Shown here one piece after another: positions 1-9,141 of a stretch of 43,403 nucleotides of DNA (position 1 is its first letter; each line of letters opens with the position of its first letter). This stretch comes from Flavobacteriales bacterium. Its GTDB lineage: Bacteria > Bacteroidota > Bacteroidia > Flavobacteriales_D > Sanyastnellaceae. The position numbers and the translations under genes were made by a program. The stretch covers positions 1-43,403 of the forward strand of contig CANEVR010000016.1 of NCBI GenBank assembly GCA_947442505.1, read 5' to 3'. Under the pieces are notes generated by a model. The model saw only the letters and a list, made by a program, of their open reading frames with translations, had not been told where the DNA came from and ran no database searches.

Positions 1-1089
1 GATACAATCAGGCATCAAAATCATGCTGATGTTTTGGAGTCATTGGCATCCTTGGAATTTCCGCACTCTAAAATGGAGGACTGGAAGTACACCAGAACGC
101 AAAAGTTAAATCAAGGACAGTGGATTTTGCAAAGATCTGAGGTCATCTCTGACCCTGAATTTCAGGCGTTGTCATCTGTTCAAACGCAAATGCGTTCAGG
201 TTTTTTTGGTTGTCTTAATCAAGTTGCGCCAACCGAGGCTTTTTCATTGGACATCGCGTCAAATGAAAGCTTTGAAGATCCGTTTCATTTTGTTATTAAA
301 AGCAACACGGATTGGGCGTGGACACAACCTTCCTTTGAATTGACTTTGGGGGAGAACGCGAAGGCAAAAGTGGTGTTGCATTTTATCGGTAAGAATAACG
401 GGTTCTCCAATGCGATTTTGGATGTTAAGATGATGGAAGGTAGTCATTTGGATTTGGACATTATTCAAGACAATGATGATTCCTTTTTCCAGATACTGGA
501 TATCAAGGTTGATGAAGCAAGTAAGGCCAATTGCAACGTGGTTACCCACACATTGAATGGAGGATGGACAAGGAATAATTTGTGGATGAGTTTGAATGGT
601 GAAAACGCCCACGCGGCACTTTCAGGATTTTATCTTCCTCAAGATGGTCAATTGGTGGATAATCATACAGTGGTGGATCATCGTGTTCCCAATTGTACAT
701 CCAATGAATTGTACAAAGGTGTATTATATGACAAATCAAAAGGAGTCTTCAACGGTAAGGTTTTTGTAAGAAAGGACGCTCAAAAAACAGAGGCATATCA
801 GAGTAACAAGAACATCATGATGAGTGATGAGGCCACGATGGATTCAAAGCCTGAGTTGGAAATTTATGCAGATGATGTGAGGTGCAGTCACGGCTCAACT
901 ACAGGTCAATTTGATGAGGAGGCATTGTTTTATTTGAGAGCAAGAGGATTGAGCGCTTTGGGAGCAAAACAATTGTTGGTTTCTGCCTATGTGAATGAGG
1001 TTATCAATCGTTCCAATAATGCGGAAGTCATCACTTTTGTCAAGAAAGAGTTATCTGAAAGAGGTCGTATCATTGCTGATGAAGTATGA
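1..1089 (+). CDS. sufD: SufD, Fe-S cluster assembly scaffold subunit (5' end cut by window)
   Basis: SufD is a subunit of the cytoplasmic SufBCD scaffold that builds iron-sulfur clusters. The frame is open from base 1, so the start lies outside the window; a TTG at 34 is only an internal codon. About 362 residues are visible, against roughly 420-450 for the family. Near the visible N-terminus is the SufD hallmark FPHSKMEDWKYT, and the C-terminal part has the beta-helix features SKGVFNGKVFVR, then CSHGSTTGQFDEEALFYLRARG, shared by SufB and SufD. The HGSTTGQ element near the end carries the conserved histidine region. The stop overlaps the sufS start (ATGA), which implies translational coupling, and the order sufD-sufS-sufE-sufT supports the call. 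sufB and sufC are expected just upstream. Confidence 0.93.
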   Translation, partial: DTIRHQNHADVLESLASLEFPHSKMEDWKYTRTQKLNQGQWILQRSEVISDPEFQALSSVQTQMRSGFFGCLNQVAPTEAFSLDIASNESFEDPFHFVIKSNTDWAWTQPSFELTLGENAKAKVVLHFIGKNNGFSNAILDVKMMEGSHLDLDIIQDNDDSFFQILDIKVDEASKANCNVVTHTLNGGWTRNNLWMSLNGENAHAALSGFYLPQDGQLVDNHTVVDHRVPNCTSNELYKGVLYDKSKGVFNGKVFVRKDAQKTEAYQSNKNIMMSDEATMDSKPELEIYADDVRCSHGSTTGQFDEEALFYLRARGLSALGAKQLLVSAYVNEVINRSNNAEVITFVKKELSERGRIIADEV

Positions 1090-2309
1090 GTGTCGGTTCT
1101 GCCATAGCTGATATCCGAAAGGAGTTTACCATTCTGCATCAGCGGGTAAGAGGCAATGACTTGGTTTATTTTGACAATGCCGCTACAACCCAAAAGCCAG
1201 ATGTTGTCATTAGTAGTATTGTTGAGTACTATCAGCAATACAATGCAAACGTTCATCGCGGCGCACATTACCTGGCCAATTTGGCTACAGGAAGAATGGA
1301 GGAGGCCAGATCTACCATTCAATCCTTTGTAAATGCCCGTTCAACAGAAGAGATTATTTTTACTCAAGGAACTACCGATGGAATCAATTTGGTGGCGCAA
1401 GCTTGGGGAAATGGCTTCATTAAAGAAGGTGATGAAATACTCATCGCTACATCGGAGCATCATGCCAATATAGTTCCATGGCAGTTGTTGTGTCAAAGGA
1501 CAAAAGCAGTTCTGAGGATAATTCCACTCAATGAAGATTGTTCTTGGAAAGAAGACTATGTGAACTTGTTGACCAACAAAACAAAGTTAGTAGCAGTGGG
1601 ATGGGTGAGCAATGCTACAGGTGTTGTTCATCCTGTGAAAGCAATGATACAAAAGGCGCGTGCTGTGGGAGCCAAGGTGTTGATTGATGCAGCTCAGGCT
1701 GTTAGTCATTTTCCAATTGATGTTCAAGATTTGGATTGTGATTGGTTGGTGTTTTCAGGACATAAGATTTTTGGCCCCACGGGTATCGGTGTGTTGTTTG
1801 GAAAGTCAACATTGTTGAATGCCATGGATGTTTATCGAGCAGGCGGAGAGATGATTGATAAGGTGAGTTTTTCAGGAACGACGTTCAATAAGTTGCCTTA
1901 CAAGTTTGAAGCAGGAACGCCACACATTGAAGGAATCATCGCAATGGCTGAAGGGATAAGGTGGTGGACCAACTTGGGATGGGACTTGATCAATCAAATT
2001 GAGAAGAGTCAGCAAGAATGGATGTCTGAAGTGATTTTGAATTTTCCCGAGTTGAGATGGATAGGCATGCATCCAAATCGGGTAGCGCTTTATTCTTTTG
2101 TTCACCCAACCATTCATCCTTCGGATATAGGTGCATTATTGGATCAACAAGGAATAGCCATCAGAACGGGACATCATTGCACACAGCCCTTGTGGGAAGC
2201 ATTGGGCTTGAACGGCTCTGCTAGAGCATCTTTGACCGTATATAATAGTGAAGAGGAAGTGGATGTTTTTTCGAAGGCTTTGCGTAGATCAATTAATATG
2301 ATGGTGTGA
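1086..2309 (+). CDS. sufS: SufS, cysteine desulfurase (class V aminotransferase)
   Basis: This 407-residue PLP enzyme releases sulfur from L-cysteine and passes it through SufE to the SufBCD scaffold. Visible signatures are DNAATTQKP near residue 30, ATSEHHANIVPWQ with the histidine that stacks on PLP, DAAQAVSHFPIDVQ with the PLP-pyridine aspartate, and SGHKIFGPTGIGV, where Lys227 forms the Schiff base. RTGHHCTQP holds the persulfide cysteine, Cys365, which matches the position known in group II desulfurases (SufS type rather than IscS). Length is normal. The start ATG overlaps the sufD stop and the stop overlaps the sufE start, so it is mid-operon. Confidence 0.97.
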   Translation: MSVGSAIADIRKEFTILHQRVRGNDLVYFDNAATTQKPDVVISSIVEYYQQYNANVHRGAHYLANLATGRMEEARSTIQSFVNARSTEEIIFTQGTTDGINLVAQAWGNGFIKEGDEILIATSEHHANIVPWQLLCQRTKAVLRIIPLNEDCSWKEDYVNLLTNKTKLVAVGWVSNATGVVHPVKAMIQKARAVGAKVLIDAAQAVSHFPIDVQDLDCDWLVFSGHKIFGPTGIGVLFGKSTLLNAMDVYRAGGEMIDKVSFSGTTFNKLPYKFEAGTPHIEGIIAMAEGIRWWTNLGWDLINQIEKSQQEWMSEVILNFPELRWIGMHPNRVALYSFVHPTIHPSDIGALLDQQGIAIRTGHHCTQPLWEALGLNGSARASLTVYNSEEEVDVFSKALRRSINMMV

Positions 2310-2722
2310 TGAGTATTGAATCAAAACAGCAGGAAATAGTTCAGGAGTTTGCCATGTTTCCTACATGGATGGAGAAGTATGAGTACATCATTGAATTGGG
2401 AAAGGATTTGAATGTGATGGATGAAGATTTGAAAACAGAAGATCATTTGATCAAGGGATGTCAATCCAGGGTTTGGTTATCTGCTATTAAAAATGAAGAT
2501 GGAACTTTTCATTTTACAGCAGACAGTGACGCCATTATCACCAAAGGAATTGTTGCTTTGGTTGTTCGTCTGTTTGATGGAGAAAAAGGGAATGACATTG
2601 TTCAAGCTCCAATGGACTTTTTGAAAGAAATAGGACTGATTGAAAATTTGTCTCCAACAAGGAGCAATGGTTTAGCAGCCATGATCAAGCAAATAAAAAC
2701 GTACGCATTAATCATGCAATAA
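2309..2722 (+). CDS. sufE: SufE, sulfur acceptor for SufS
   Basis: SufE takes the persulfide from SufS and delivers it to the Suf scaffold. The 137-residue product has the family fold pattern with MFPTWMEKYEYIIELGK at the N-terminus and the acceptor cysteine in IKGCQSRVW (Cys51 when counted from the ATG at 2309). A GTG at 2306 is also in frame, but the ATG at 2309 shares one base with the sufS stop (TGATG), a common coupled arrangement, so it was chosen. Length is normal for the family. Confidence 0.94.
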   Translation: MSIESKQQEIVQEFAMFPTWMEKYEYIIELGKDLNVMDEDLKTEDHLIKGCQSRVWLSAIKNEDGTFHFTADSDAIITKGIVALVVRLFDGEKGNDIVQAPMDFLKEIGLIENLSPTRSNGLAAMIKQIKTYALIMQ

Positions 2723-2723
2723 G

Positions 2724-3035
2724 ATGGACAAGGAGAAAATCACAGAAGATATTATTGCCACGCTCAAAACGATTTACGATCCAGAGATTCCTGTGGATAT
2801 ATACGAATTGGGATTGATTTATGGTATTGACTTGAACGATGATGGTGATGTTAGAATAAGCATGACATTAACCTCCCCCAGTTGTCCAGTGGCGGAAACG
2901 CTGCCTCCTGAAGTGGAGTCCAAAGTGAAAGAGACACCTGGAGTGACTGGATGTAAGGTCGAAATTACTTGGGAGCCATCTTGGGACAAAAGCATGATGT
3001 CTGAGGCGGCGCAATTAGAATTAGGATTTTTATAA
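2724..3035 (+). CDS. sufT: SufT-like MIP18/DUF59 family Fe-S assembly protein
   Basis: A 103-residue MIP18-family protein (PF01883, the SufT/PaaD group), known to help Fe-S cluster maturation. Visible family features are YDPEIPVDIYELGLIYGI at the N-terminus, MTLTSPSCPVAETLP with the conserved cysteine, and a C-terminal WEPSWDKSMMSEAAQLELG segment typical of the SUF-linked branch. It starts one base after the sufE stop and is the last suf gene before the secreted giant. The symbol sufT is by family and context; Bacteroidota annotations often call it only a SUF-system assembly protein. Confidence 0.88.
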   Translation: MDKEKITEDIIATLKTIYDPEIPVDIYELGLIYGIDLNDDGDVRISMTLTSPSCPVAETLPPEVESKVKETPGVTGCKVEITWEPSWDKSMMSEAAQLELGFL

Positions 3036-3044
3036 ATTCAAGCG

Positions 3045-3052
3045 TAAATTTT
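3045..3052 (+). promoter_or_regulatory. candidate -7 box of the giant repeat gene
   Basis: TAAATTTT matches the Bacteroidota -7 consensus TAnnTTTG at five of six fixed positions and ends exactly four bases before the ATG at 3057. No clear -33 TTG is found at the right distance. It gains weight only because the same four-base spacing recurs at seven other genes in the window. Confidence 0.35.
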
Positions 3053-3056
3053 CACC

Positions 3057-6000
3057 ATGAAATCTTTATGGTTGAGAATTGCCACGGCTGTTTTACTTTG
3101 TCTTGTAGGACAATATTCAATAGCAGGGACAGGATTTGTTGGTAGTCATGCTAGCAGCGCTTGGACATTCTATCAGGATGCTGGAGGAAATGGATTAAGA
3201 ACCATCACCACTTCGATGCTTACCTTGAAGGGGAGCAATTCACTGCAGTTCAATTTGATTGAGACCAAAGTCACGATGGTAGCGCCATTATCGGGTAACT
3301 ATACTTTTACATGGCAACATACTACGTTGGACAATGCCTTGTACGAGGATGCGGCCTATTACATCAATAATTTCTATTACCCCATTACAGAAGGCAATCC
3401 CGCTACTTCAGCAACAGGAAGTATAACCATGTATGCTACTGCGGGAACAACTATTGGCTTTGCTATTTTCTCCAATGATGATGCTTATGGTGCTTCAACC
3501 CTGAAGATCACCAATTTTAACTGGCCCGACGCCGTAGTAGGATGTGCCAATGCCACCGCATGCAATTACAATCCATTGGCCAATGTTAGTGCCACTTGCA
3601 CTTTTCCAGCCCAGTTTTACAATTGTTCCAGTCAATGCATTAATGATGCTGATGGCGACGGTGTTTGCAATGAATTAGAGGTGCCTGGCTGTATGGAAAT
3701 GAATGCCTGTAATTTTTTGTCCAGCGCTACAGATCCAGCTCCTTGCGCTTATGCTCAGCAGTATTACAATTGTTCCAATCAATGTATCAATGACAGTGAC
3801 GGCGATGGCGTGTGCAATGAACTAGAGGTTTTGGGTTGCCTTGATCCTACGGCCTGCAATTACAATGCAAATACCACGGAGTTGGTCACTTGTGTTTTCG
3901 CACAACCGTTTTATTCATGCGCAGGAGCTTGTTTGTCAGATATCGATGTTGATGGGGTTTGTGATGAGAATGAAATAATTGGTTGTCCTGACTTGAATGC
4001 TTGCAATTACAATGCGCTAGCAACGGATAATGGTCCATGTGTTTATTCAGCGATGTTTTATGATTGCCAAGGCAATTGTCAATATGACTCTGATGGCGAT
4101 GGCGTTTGCAATGAACTGGAAATTTTGGGATGTCAGGATAATTTGGCTTGTAATTATGTACCCAATGCTACCGATGCGTCAGGTTGTATTTACGCACAAC
4201 TTTATTATTCTTGCAATGGTGTATGTATTCAAGACGCAGATGGCGACGGTGTTTGCAATGCGTTAGAGGTTTTGGGATGTTCAGATGTTTTGGCATGCAA
4301 CTTTAACCCTCTTGCGACGGATGGAGATCTGCAATTGTGTAATTACCCGGAGATGTTCAGGGATTGTTCTGGAAACTGCCTGTTGGATTCAGATGGAGAT
4401 GGGGTATGCAATCAAGAAGAGATTTTAGGGTGTCAGGCTCCTGCGGCATGCAATTATGATCCAACGGCGACCAATGCGGCCATTTGTTATTTCCCCGATT
4501 TGTTTTATTTGTGTTCAGGCGACTGTATCAATGATGCAGATGGGGATTTGATTTGTGATGAGTACGAAATGATCGGTTGCACAGATCCTTCAGCCTGCAA
4601 TTTCAATTCCGCCGCAACGGATGAAGATGTTTGCAACTATCCTGAGCTGTATTACGATTGCGATGGAAATTGCATCAATGATTTAGATGGTGATGGTGTC
4701 TGCAATGAGCTAGAGATTGGTGGATGCTCGGATGCTTCAGCTTGTAATTACAATGCATCGGCAACAGACAATAATGGAACATGTTGGTATGTGGATGCTG
4801 CCCTAGATTGTGATGGGAATTGTTTGAATGATGCGGATATGGATGGTGTTTGTGACGATTTTGAAGTTGTGGATTGTATGGATCCTCAAGCTTGTAATTT
4901 CAATCCTTTTGCAACTGATCCTGGAATTTGTGATTTCCCGCTACCTTATTACAATTGCCAAGGTGCGTGTATTTTGGATAGTGATGGGGATGGAGTTTGC
5001 AATGGTTTAGAGATTCAAGGTTGTCAGGATGCATTGGCTTGTAATTACAATCCCTTGTCTACGGAATTTGATTGTGAATATGCCGAGGCATTTTTAGAAT
5101 GTGATGGCAATTGTCAGAGTGATGGCGATGGAGACGGTGTTTGCGATGAACTTGAAATTGTAGGTTGCCAGAATAGTGCAGCATGCAATTTTAATGTAAT
5201 GGCAACTGATCAGGGAATTTGCGTGTATCCATCGCAGAGCTATTTAAATTGTGATGGCAATTGCATTATTGATACCGACGGTGATGGCATTTGTAATCCA
5301 AATGAGATATCTGGTTGCTTGGATCCTTTGGCATGCAATTACAATAGCCAAGCAACAGACAACAACGGTGTATGTTTTTATAGTAATAATGCAGTGGATT
5401 GTTCTGGAAACTGTATTGAAGATAGTGATCTTGATGGGGTTTGCAATCCCAACGAGATTGTAGGGTGCATGGATTGGCAAGCGTGCAATTACGATGCGCT
5501 TGCAACAGATTCAGGAAATTGCATTTATCCTTTGATTGGTTACAATTGCAATGGAATATGTTTGAGTGATTTGGATCTGGATGGTGTCTGCAATGAATTC
5601 GAAGTTAGTGGCTGTCAAGATATTTCGGCTTGTAATTACAATGCCAATGCAACCGAACCGGGCTCTTGTCAGTATGCCAATCCCTTTTTGGATTGCGATG
5701 GACTCTGTTTGAATGATGCCGATGGTGACGAAGTTTGCGATGAGTATGAGTTGTCTGGTTGTATGGATATGACCGCATGCAATTTTGATAGCAATGCCAC
5801 TGATTGGGGTGATTGTATTTGGCCAGAATTGAATACAGACTGTCAAGGGAATTGCATCGCAGATAGTGATCTAGACGGTATTTGCAATGAAGAGGAAGTT
5901 CAAGGATGTATGGATGTATTGGCATGTAATTTTGATCCCCAGGCAACGGATGATAATGGCACATGTTCTTACCCTGATGAGTTCGAACAGTGTGATGGAG

Positions 6001-7943
6001 TTTGCTTGAACGATTCCGATTCCGATGGCGTTTGTGACGAACTTGAGGTTGTGGATTGTATGGACCCTCAAGCTTGTAATTTCAATCCGTTTGCAACTGA
6101 TCCTAGTATCTGTAGTTACCCTCCTCACTTTTACAATTGTCAAGGAACATGTATTCTGGATAGTGATGGGGATGGGGTTTGCAATGGTTTGGAGATACAA
6201 GGTTGCCAGGACGCGTTGGCTTGTAATTACAACCCTCTGTCTACGGAATTTGATTGTGTTTACGCCGAGGCATTTTTAGAATGTGATGGCAATTGTCAGA
6301 ATGATTCGGATGGCGACGGTGTTTGCGATGAACAGGAGGTTGTGGGGTGTTTGGATGTGAATGCATGTAATTATTTGTCTTCCGCAACGGATCAAGGGAT
6401 TTGTGCATACCCAATCAACAGTTTTCTAAATTGCAACGGAGATTGTGTTTCAGATTCAGATGGAGATGGTGTTTGTGATGGTCAAGAAATTATGGGCTGT
6501 CAAGATATTGCTGCGTGTAATTTCCTATTCAATGCAACAGAATCTGGAACTTGTATTTATGCTGCATTTGGAATGGATTGCGATGGCGTTTGTATTGATG
6601 ATGACGATGATGACGGCGTTTGTAACGCGCAGGAAATAATTGGATGCATGGTCATAAGCGCCTGCAATTACTCATCTTCAGCAACAGATCCAGGACTTTG
6701 TACTTTTTCAAATGCATTTTACAATTGTTCAGGACAATGTGTTCAAGATACGGATGGCGATGGTATATGCAATGAATTGGAAGTGGTTGGTTGCATGGAA
6801 ATGGCGGCATGCAATTACAATTCCCTGGCAACAGACCCCGCACTTTGCATTTATTCTCTGGCAGGTTTGGATTGTAATAACCAATGCCTACAAGATGCCG
6901 ATAGTGATGGCATTTGTGATGGTCAAGAAATTGCAGGTTGTCAGAATTTGAATGCCTGTAATTTTAATGCGTTGGCTACAGATTCCGGATATTGTGCTTT
7001 TGCTCCTATCGGATTGGATTGTAATGGAAACTGTTTGCAAGATGCTGACGGCGATGGCATTTGCAATGAAAATGAAGTGCTGGGTTGCATGTTGGATGAT
7101 GCTTGTAATTACAATCCCTTGGCAACAGATGCAGGAACTTGTCAGTTTCCCGCTGAAGGCTATTTGTGCGATGGGAGTTGTCTGAATGATACAGATTTCG
7201 ATGGTACTTGCGATGAATTTGAATTGACAGGATGCATGGATACTGCAGCCTGTAACTTTGAAATTTGGGCTACCGATGCAGGCAATTGTTTTTATGCTGA
7301 AATTTATTATGATTGCAATGGCGCTTGCCTATTGGATGATGATGCAGATGGTGTGTGCAATGAATTAGAAGTACCGGGTTGTTCAGATTCCACGGCATGT
7401 AATTTTAATCCTTCAGCAACTGATTTGCAAATCATGGATTGTATTTTCCCCTCTGTTGAAGTTTGCAATGATTTAGATGACAATTGTGATGGTTTGGTGG
7501 ATGATGGTTTGATTTTGAATTGGTGGTTCGCAGATACGGACAATGATGGATTTGGCGGTTTGGATTCCATTCAATCGTGTCAAGCGGTCATGCTAGGCTG
7601 GTCATTGAATAATGGGGATTGTGATGATCAGGATAGTACCATTCATCCTTTGGCACTGGAAATCTTGGACAATGATGTGGATGAAAACTGTGATGGCAAC
7701 ATTGAGGTGGGTATTCAGTACTTACATTCAGCGCCATTGGTTATTTATCCCAATCCCAACAAAGGGGAATTTGTTGTAAGAACAGAGGATCCTATTTATT
7801 TCGAAATTATTGATCAGCAAGGCAAAGTTCTAGTTAGGGATATGGCATCAAAAGAAAAGCGTGTCCAATTGAACACGCTTTCTGATGGTATCTATCTTTT
7901 TAAATCAACAAAAGGCATTGTGTCTTTTGTGATTCAAAAGTAA
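3057..7943 (+). CDS. giant secreted cysteine-rich repeat protein with T9SS type A sorting domain
   Basis: 1628 residues. Order of parts: signal peptide (about 1-23, ending SIAG); a unique beta-rich domain to about residue 160; 26 tandem units of about 49 residues plus a partial 27th; a segment with MopE-like motifs (VCNDLDDNCDGLVDDG and GDCDDQDSTIHPLALE); and a T9SS type A C-terminal domain starting YPNPNKGEF. Each unit reads roughly GC-x4-ACN[YF]N-x2-ATD-x3-C-x6-Y-x-C-x-G-x-C-x2-D-x-DGDGVCNELE and holds six cysteines and a DxDxDG acidic loop resembling EF-hand or thrombospondin type 3 calcium loops. The likely product is an exported, disulfide-locked, calcium-binding fibre or adhesin, but that function is inference. 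Related single modules are common in marine Bacteroidota secreted proteins; an array this long is unusual. It follows the suf operon by 21 bases and may have its own promoter. Confidence 0.9.
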   Translation: MKSLWLRIATAVLLCLVGQYSIAGTGFVGSHASSAWTFYQDAGGNGLRTITTSMLTLKGSNSLQFNLIETKVTMVAPLSGNYTFTWQHTTLDNALYEDAAYYINNFYYPITEGNPATSATGSITMYATAGTTIGFAIFSNDDAYGASTLKITNFNWPDAVVGCANATACNYNPLANVSATCTFPAQFYNCSSQCINDADGDGVCNELEVPGCMEMNACNFLSSATDPAPCAYAQQYYNCSNQCINDSDGDGVCNELEVLGCLDPTACNYNANTTELVTCVFAQPFYSCAGACLSDIDVDGVCDENEIIGCPDLNACNYNALATDNGPCVYSAMFYDCQGNCQYDSDGDGVCNELEILGCQDNLACNYVPNATDASGCIYAQLYYSCNGVCIQDADGDGVCNALEVLGCSDVLACNFNPLATDGDLQLCNYPEMFRDCSGNCLLDSDGDGVCNQEEILGCQAPAACNYDPTATNAAICYFPDLFYLCSGDCINDADGDLICDEYEMIGCTDPSACNFNSAATDEDVCNYPELYYDCDGNCINDLDGDGVCNELEIGGCSDASACNYNASATDNNGTCWYVDAALDCDGNCLNDADMDGVCDDFEVVDCMDPQACNFNPFATDPGICDFPLPYYNCQGACILDSDGDGVCNGLEIQGCQDALACNYNPLSTEFDCEYAEAFLECDGNCQSDGDGDGVCDELEIVGCQNSAACNFNVMATDQGICVYPSQSYLNCDGNCIIDTDGDGICNPNEISGCLDPLACNYNSQATDNNGVCFYSNNAVDCSGNCIEDSDLDGVCNPNEIVGCMDWQACNYDALATDSGNCIYPLIGYNCNGICLSDLDLDGVCNEFEVSGCQDISACNYNANATEPGSCQYANPFLDCDGLCLNDADGDEVCDEYELSGCMDMTACNFDSNATDWGDCIWPELNTDCQGNCIADSDLDGICNEEEVQGCMDVLACNFDPQATDDNGTCSYPDEFEQCDGVCLNDSDSDGVCDELEVVDCMDPQACNFNPFATDPSICSYPPHFYNCQGTCILDSDGDGVCNGLEIQGCQDALACNYNPLSTEFDCVYAEAFLECDGNCQNDSDGDGVCDEQEVVGCLDVNACNYLSSATDQGICAYPINSFLNCNGDCVSDSDGDGVCDGQEIMGCQDIAACNFLFNATESGTCIYAAFGMDCDGVCIDDDDDDGVCNAQEIIGCMVISACNYSSSATDPGLCTFSNAFYNCSGQCVQDTDGDGICNELEVVGCMEMAACNYNSLATDPALCIYSLAGLDCNNQCLQDADSDGICDGQEIAGCQNLNACNFNALATDSGYCAFAPIGLDCNGNCLQDADGDGICNENEVLGCMLDDACNYNPLATDAGTCQFPAEGYLCDGSCLNDTDFDGTCDEFELTGCMDTAACNFEIWATDAGNCFYAEIYYDCNGACLLDDDADGVCNELEVPGCSDSTACNFNPSATDLQIMDCIFPSVEVCNDLDDNCDGLVDDGLILNWWFADTDNDGFGGLDSIQSCQAVMLGWSLNNGDCDDQDSTIHPLALEILDNDVDENCDGNIEVGIQYLHSAPLVIYPNPNKGEFVVRTEDPIYFEIIDQQGKVLVRDMASKEKRVQLNTLSDGIYLFKSTKGIVSFVIQK
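4872..5162 (+). repeat. duplicated two-unit block, copy A (units 10-11)
   Basis: This 291-base block aligns without gaps to 6054-6344 at an offset of 1182 bases (eight units). By hand count 85 of 97 residues are identical. The shared block includes features found nowhere else in the array: a unit beginning DC instead of GC, and the short STEFDC unit. Neighbouring units 8, 9 and 12 also resemble 16, 17 and 20, more weakly. Confidence 0.85.
6054..6344 (+). repeat. duplicated two-unit block, copy B (units 18-19)
   Basis: Partner of the block at 4872-5162. Most base differences are synonymous or cluster in the variable middle of unit 18 (after FATDP), so it is either a fairly recent segmental duplication of about eight units or homogenisation by recombination between repeats. 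Confidence 0.85.
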
Positions 7944-7956
7944 ATGTCATTGTTAT

Positions 7957-9096
7957 TTATGACAAAACATTTCTGGAGATAACAATCTTCTGAACCTCGC
8001 TGGTTCCCTCATAAATCTGAGTGATTTTGGCGTCACGCATCAAACGTTCAACGTGGTATTCTTTTACAAAACCATAACCGCCGTGAATCTGAACAGCTTC
8101 TACGGTGTGCTTCATGGCTACCGTTGACGCGTACAACTTGGCCATCGCACTGGCTTGGTCATAGTTTTGTCCATTGTCTTTCAACCACGCAGCTTTGTAT
8201 ACCAACATTCGAGCAGCCTCAATTTCTGTGGCCATATCAGCCAACTTGAAAGCAATGGCTTGGTGTTTAGAAATCTCTTTACCAAATGCCTTTCTTTCTT
8301 TTGAATAAGCCAATGCCAATTCATATGCACCTGCAGCAATTCCCAATGCCTGAGCAGCAATACCGATACGACCGCCACTCAATGTCTTCATCGCGAACTT
8401 GAATCCAAATCCGTCTTCGCCTATACGGTTCGCTTTGGGTACTTTGACATCGTTGAAAAGAAGAGTGTGTGTATCACTAGCGCGAATACCCATTTTGTTT
8501 TCTTTGGCTCCTACGATAAAACCTTCCATTCCTCTTTCTACGATGAGGCAGTTGATTCCTTTATGCCCTTTGTCTACATCGGTTTGTGCAATAACCAAAT
8601 AAGTAGAGGCACTGCTTCCGTTGGTAATCCAGTTCTTGGTGCCATTCAATAAATAGTAATCACCCATATCAATGGCAGTGGTGCGCTGTGAAGTGGCATC
8701 GGAACCAGCCTCTGGTTCTGACAAACAGAAAGCACCTATCTTTTCACCATTGGCAAGCGGAGTGAGGAATTTTTGCTTTTGTTCTTCATTACCAAATGTT
8801 TCCAAGCCCCAAGTCACCAAGCTATTGTTGACAGACATGCAAACAGATGTAGATGCATCGATTTTAGAAATTTCTTCCATCGCCAACACATAACTTAAAG
8901 TATCCATACCTGATCCTCCGTATTCAGGACTGACCATCATACCCATGAATCCCAACTCAGCAAGCTGCTTGATCTCTTCAACTGGAAATTTTTGGTGTTC
9001 GTCGCGCTCAATAACGCCTGATTTCAAAACGTTTTGTGCAAATTCACGTGCAGCAATTTGAACTGCTTTGTGTTCTTCTGATAATTCGAAATGCAT
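7957..9096 (-). CDS. acyl-CoA dehydrogenase (short-chain/butyryl-type)
   Basis: FAD enzyme that introduces the alpha-beta double bond into acyl-CoA in beta-oxidation or branched-chain amino acid breakdown. From the ATG at 9096 the product has 379 residues, the usual length, and begins HFELSEEHKAVQ as the family does. A longer reading from a TTG at 9147 adds 17 residues unlike any family member, so it was rejected. Motifs: AFCLSEPEAGSDA (FAD/substrate site), KNWITNGSSAS, AYSKERKAFGK, IHGGYGFVKEYHVERLMRD and YEGTSEVQ, whose glutamate is the catalytic base of short-chain enzymes. It converges on the giant repeat gene with only 13 bases between stops and diverges from anmK. Confidence 0.94.
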   Translation of the reverse strand: MHFELSEEHKAVQIAAREFAQNVLKSGVIERDEHQKFPVEEIKQLAELGFMGMMVSPEYGGSGMDTLSYVLAMEEISKIDASTSVCMSVNNSLVTWGLETFGNEEQKQKFLTPLANGEKIGAFCLSEPEAGSDATSQRTTAIDMGDYYLLNGTKNWITNGSSASTYLVIAQTDVDKGHKGINCLIVERGMEGFIVGAKENKMGIRASDTHTLLFNDVKVPKANRIGEDGFGFKFAMKTLSGGRIGIAAQALGIAAGAYELALAYSKERKAFGKEISKHQAIAFKLADMATEIEAARMLVYKAAWLKDNGQNYDQASAMAKLYASTVAMKHTVEAVQIHGGYGFVKEYHVERLMRDAKITQIYEGTSEVQKIVISRNVLS

Positions 9097-9141
9097 TGTT
9101 CGATAAAATTGATTTGTGCAAAGAAAAGCCATAATTGGCTT

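Larger units (their letters stand above)
3540..7376 (+). repeat. 26 tandem coding repeats of about 147 bases
   Basis: Units begin at each GC (or DC) pair that follows an acidic E-x-E-[VI]-x segment. Twenty-six complete units span 1279 codons, mean about 49.2 residues, ranging from 48 (units 11 and 19, which share a shortened STEFDC middle) to 51 (unit 6). A 27th unit starts at 7377 and breaks off into the MopE-like segment. Units are diverged in sequence but keep the six cysteines and the acidic loop. Some units depart from the DGDG core (units 3, 9, 13, 14, 16 with DxDxDG variants; unit 7 with DGDL; unit 15 with DGDE). Confidence 0.93.

Noticed and set aside
5244-6200. Several long open frames antisense to the repeat gene
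   Set aside because: They arise from the biased codon pattern of the repeats; they lack plausible starts, signal features or any family resemblance.
3540-7376. Regular repeats of about 147 bases that could suggest a CRISPR or satellite array
   Set aside because: The repeats are in frame, diverged in sequence and conserved at the protein level with fixed cysteines, so they are coding modules.
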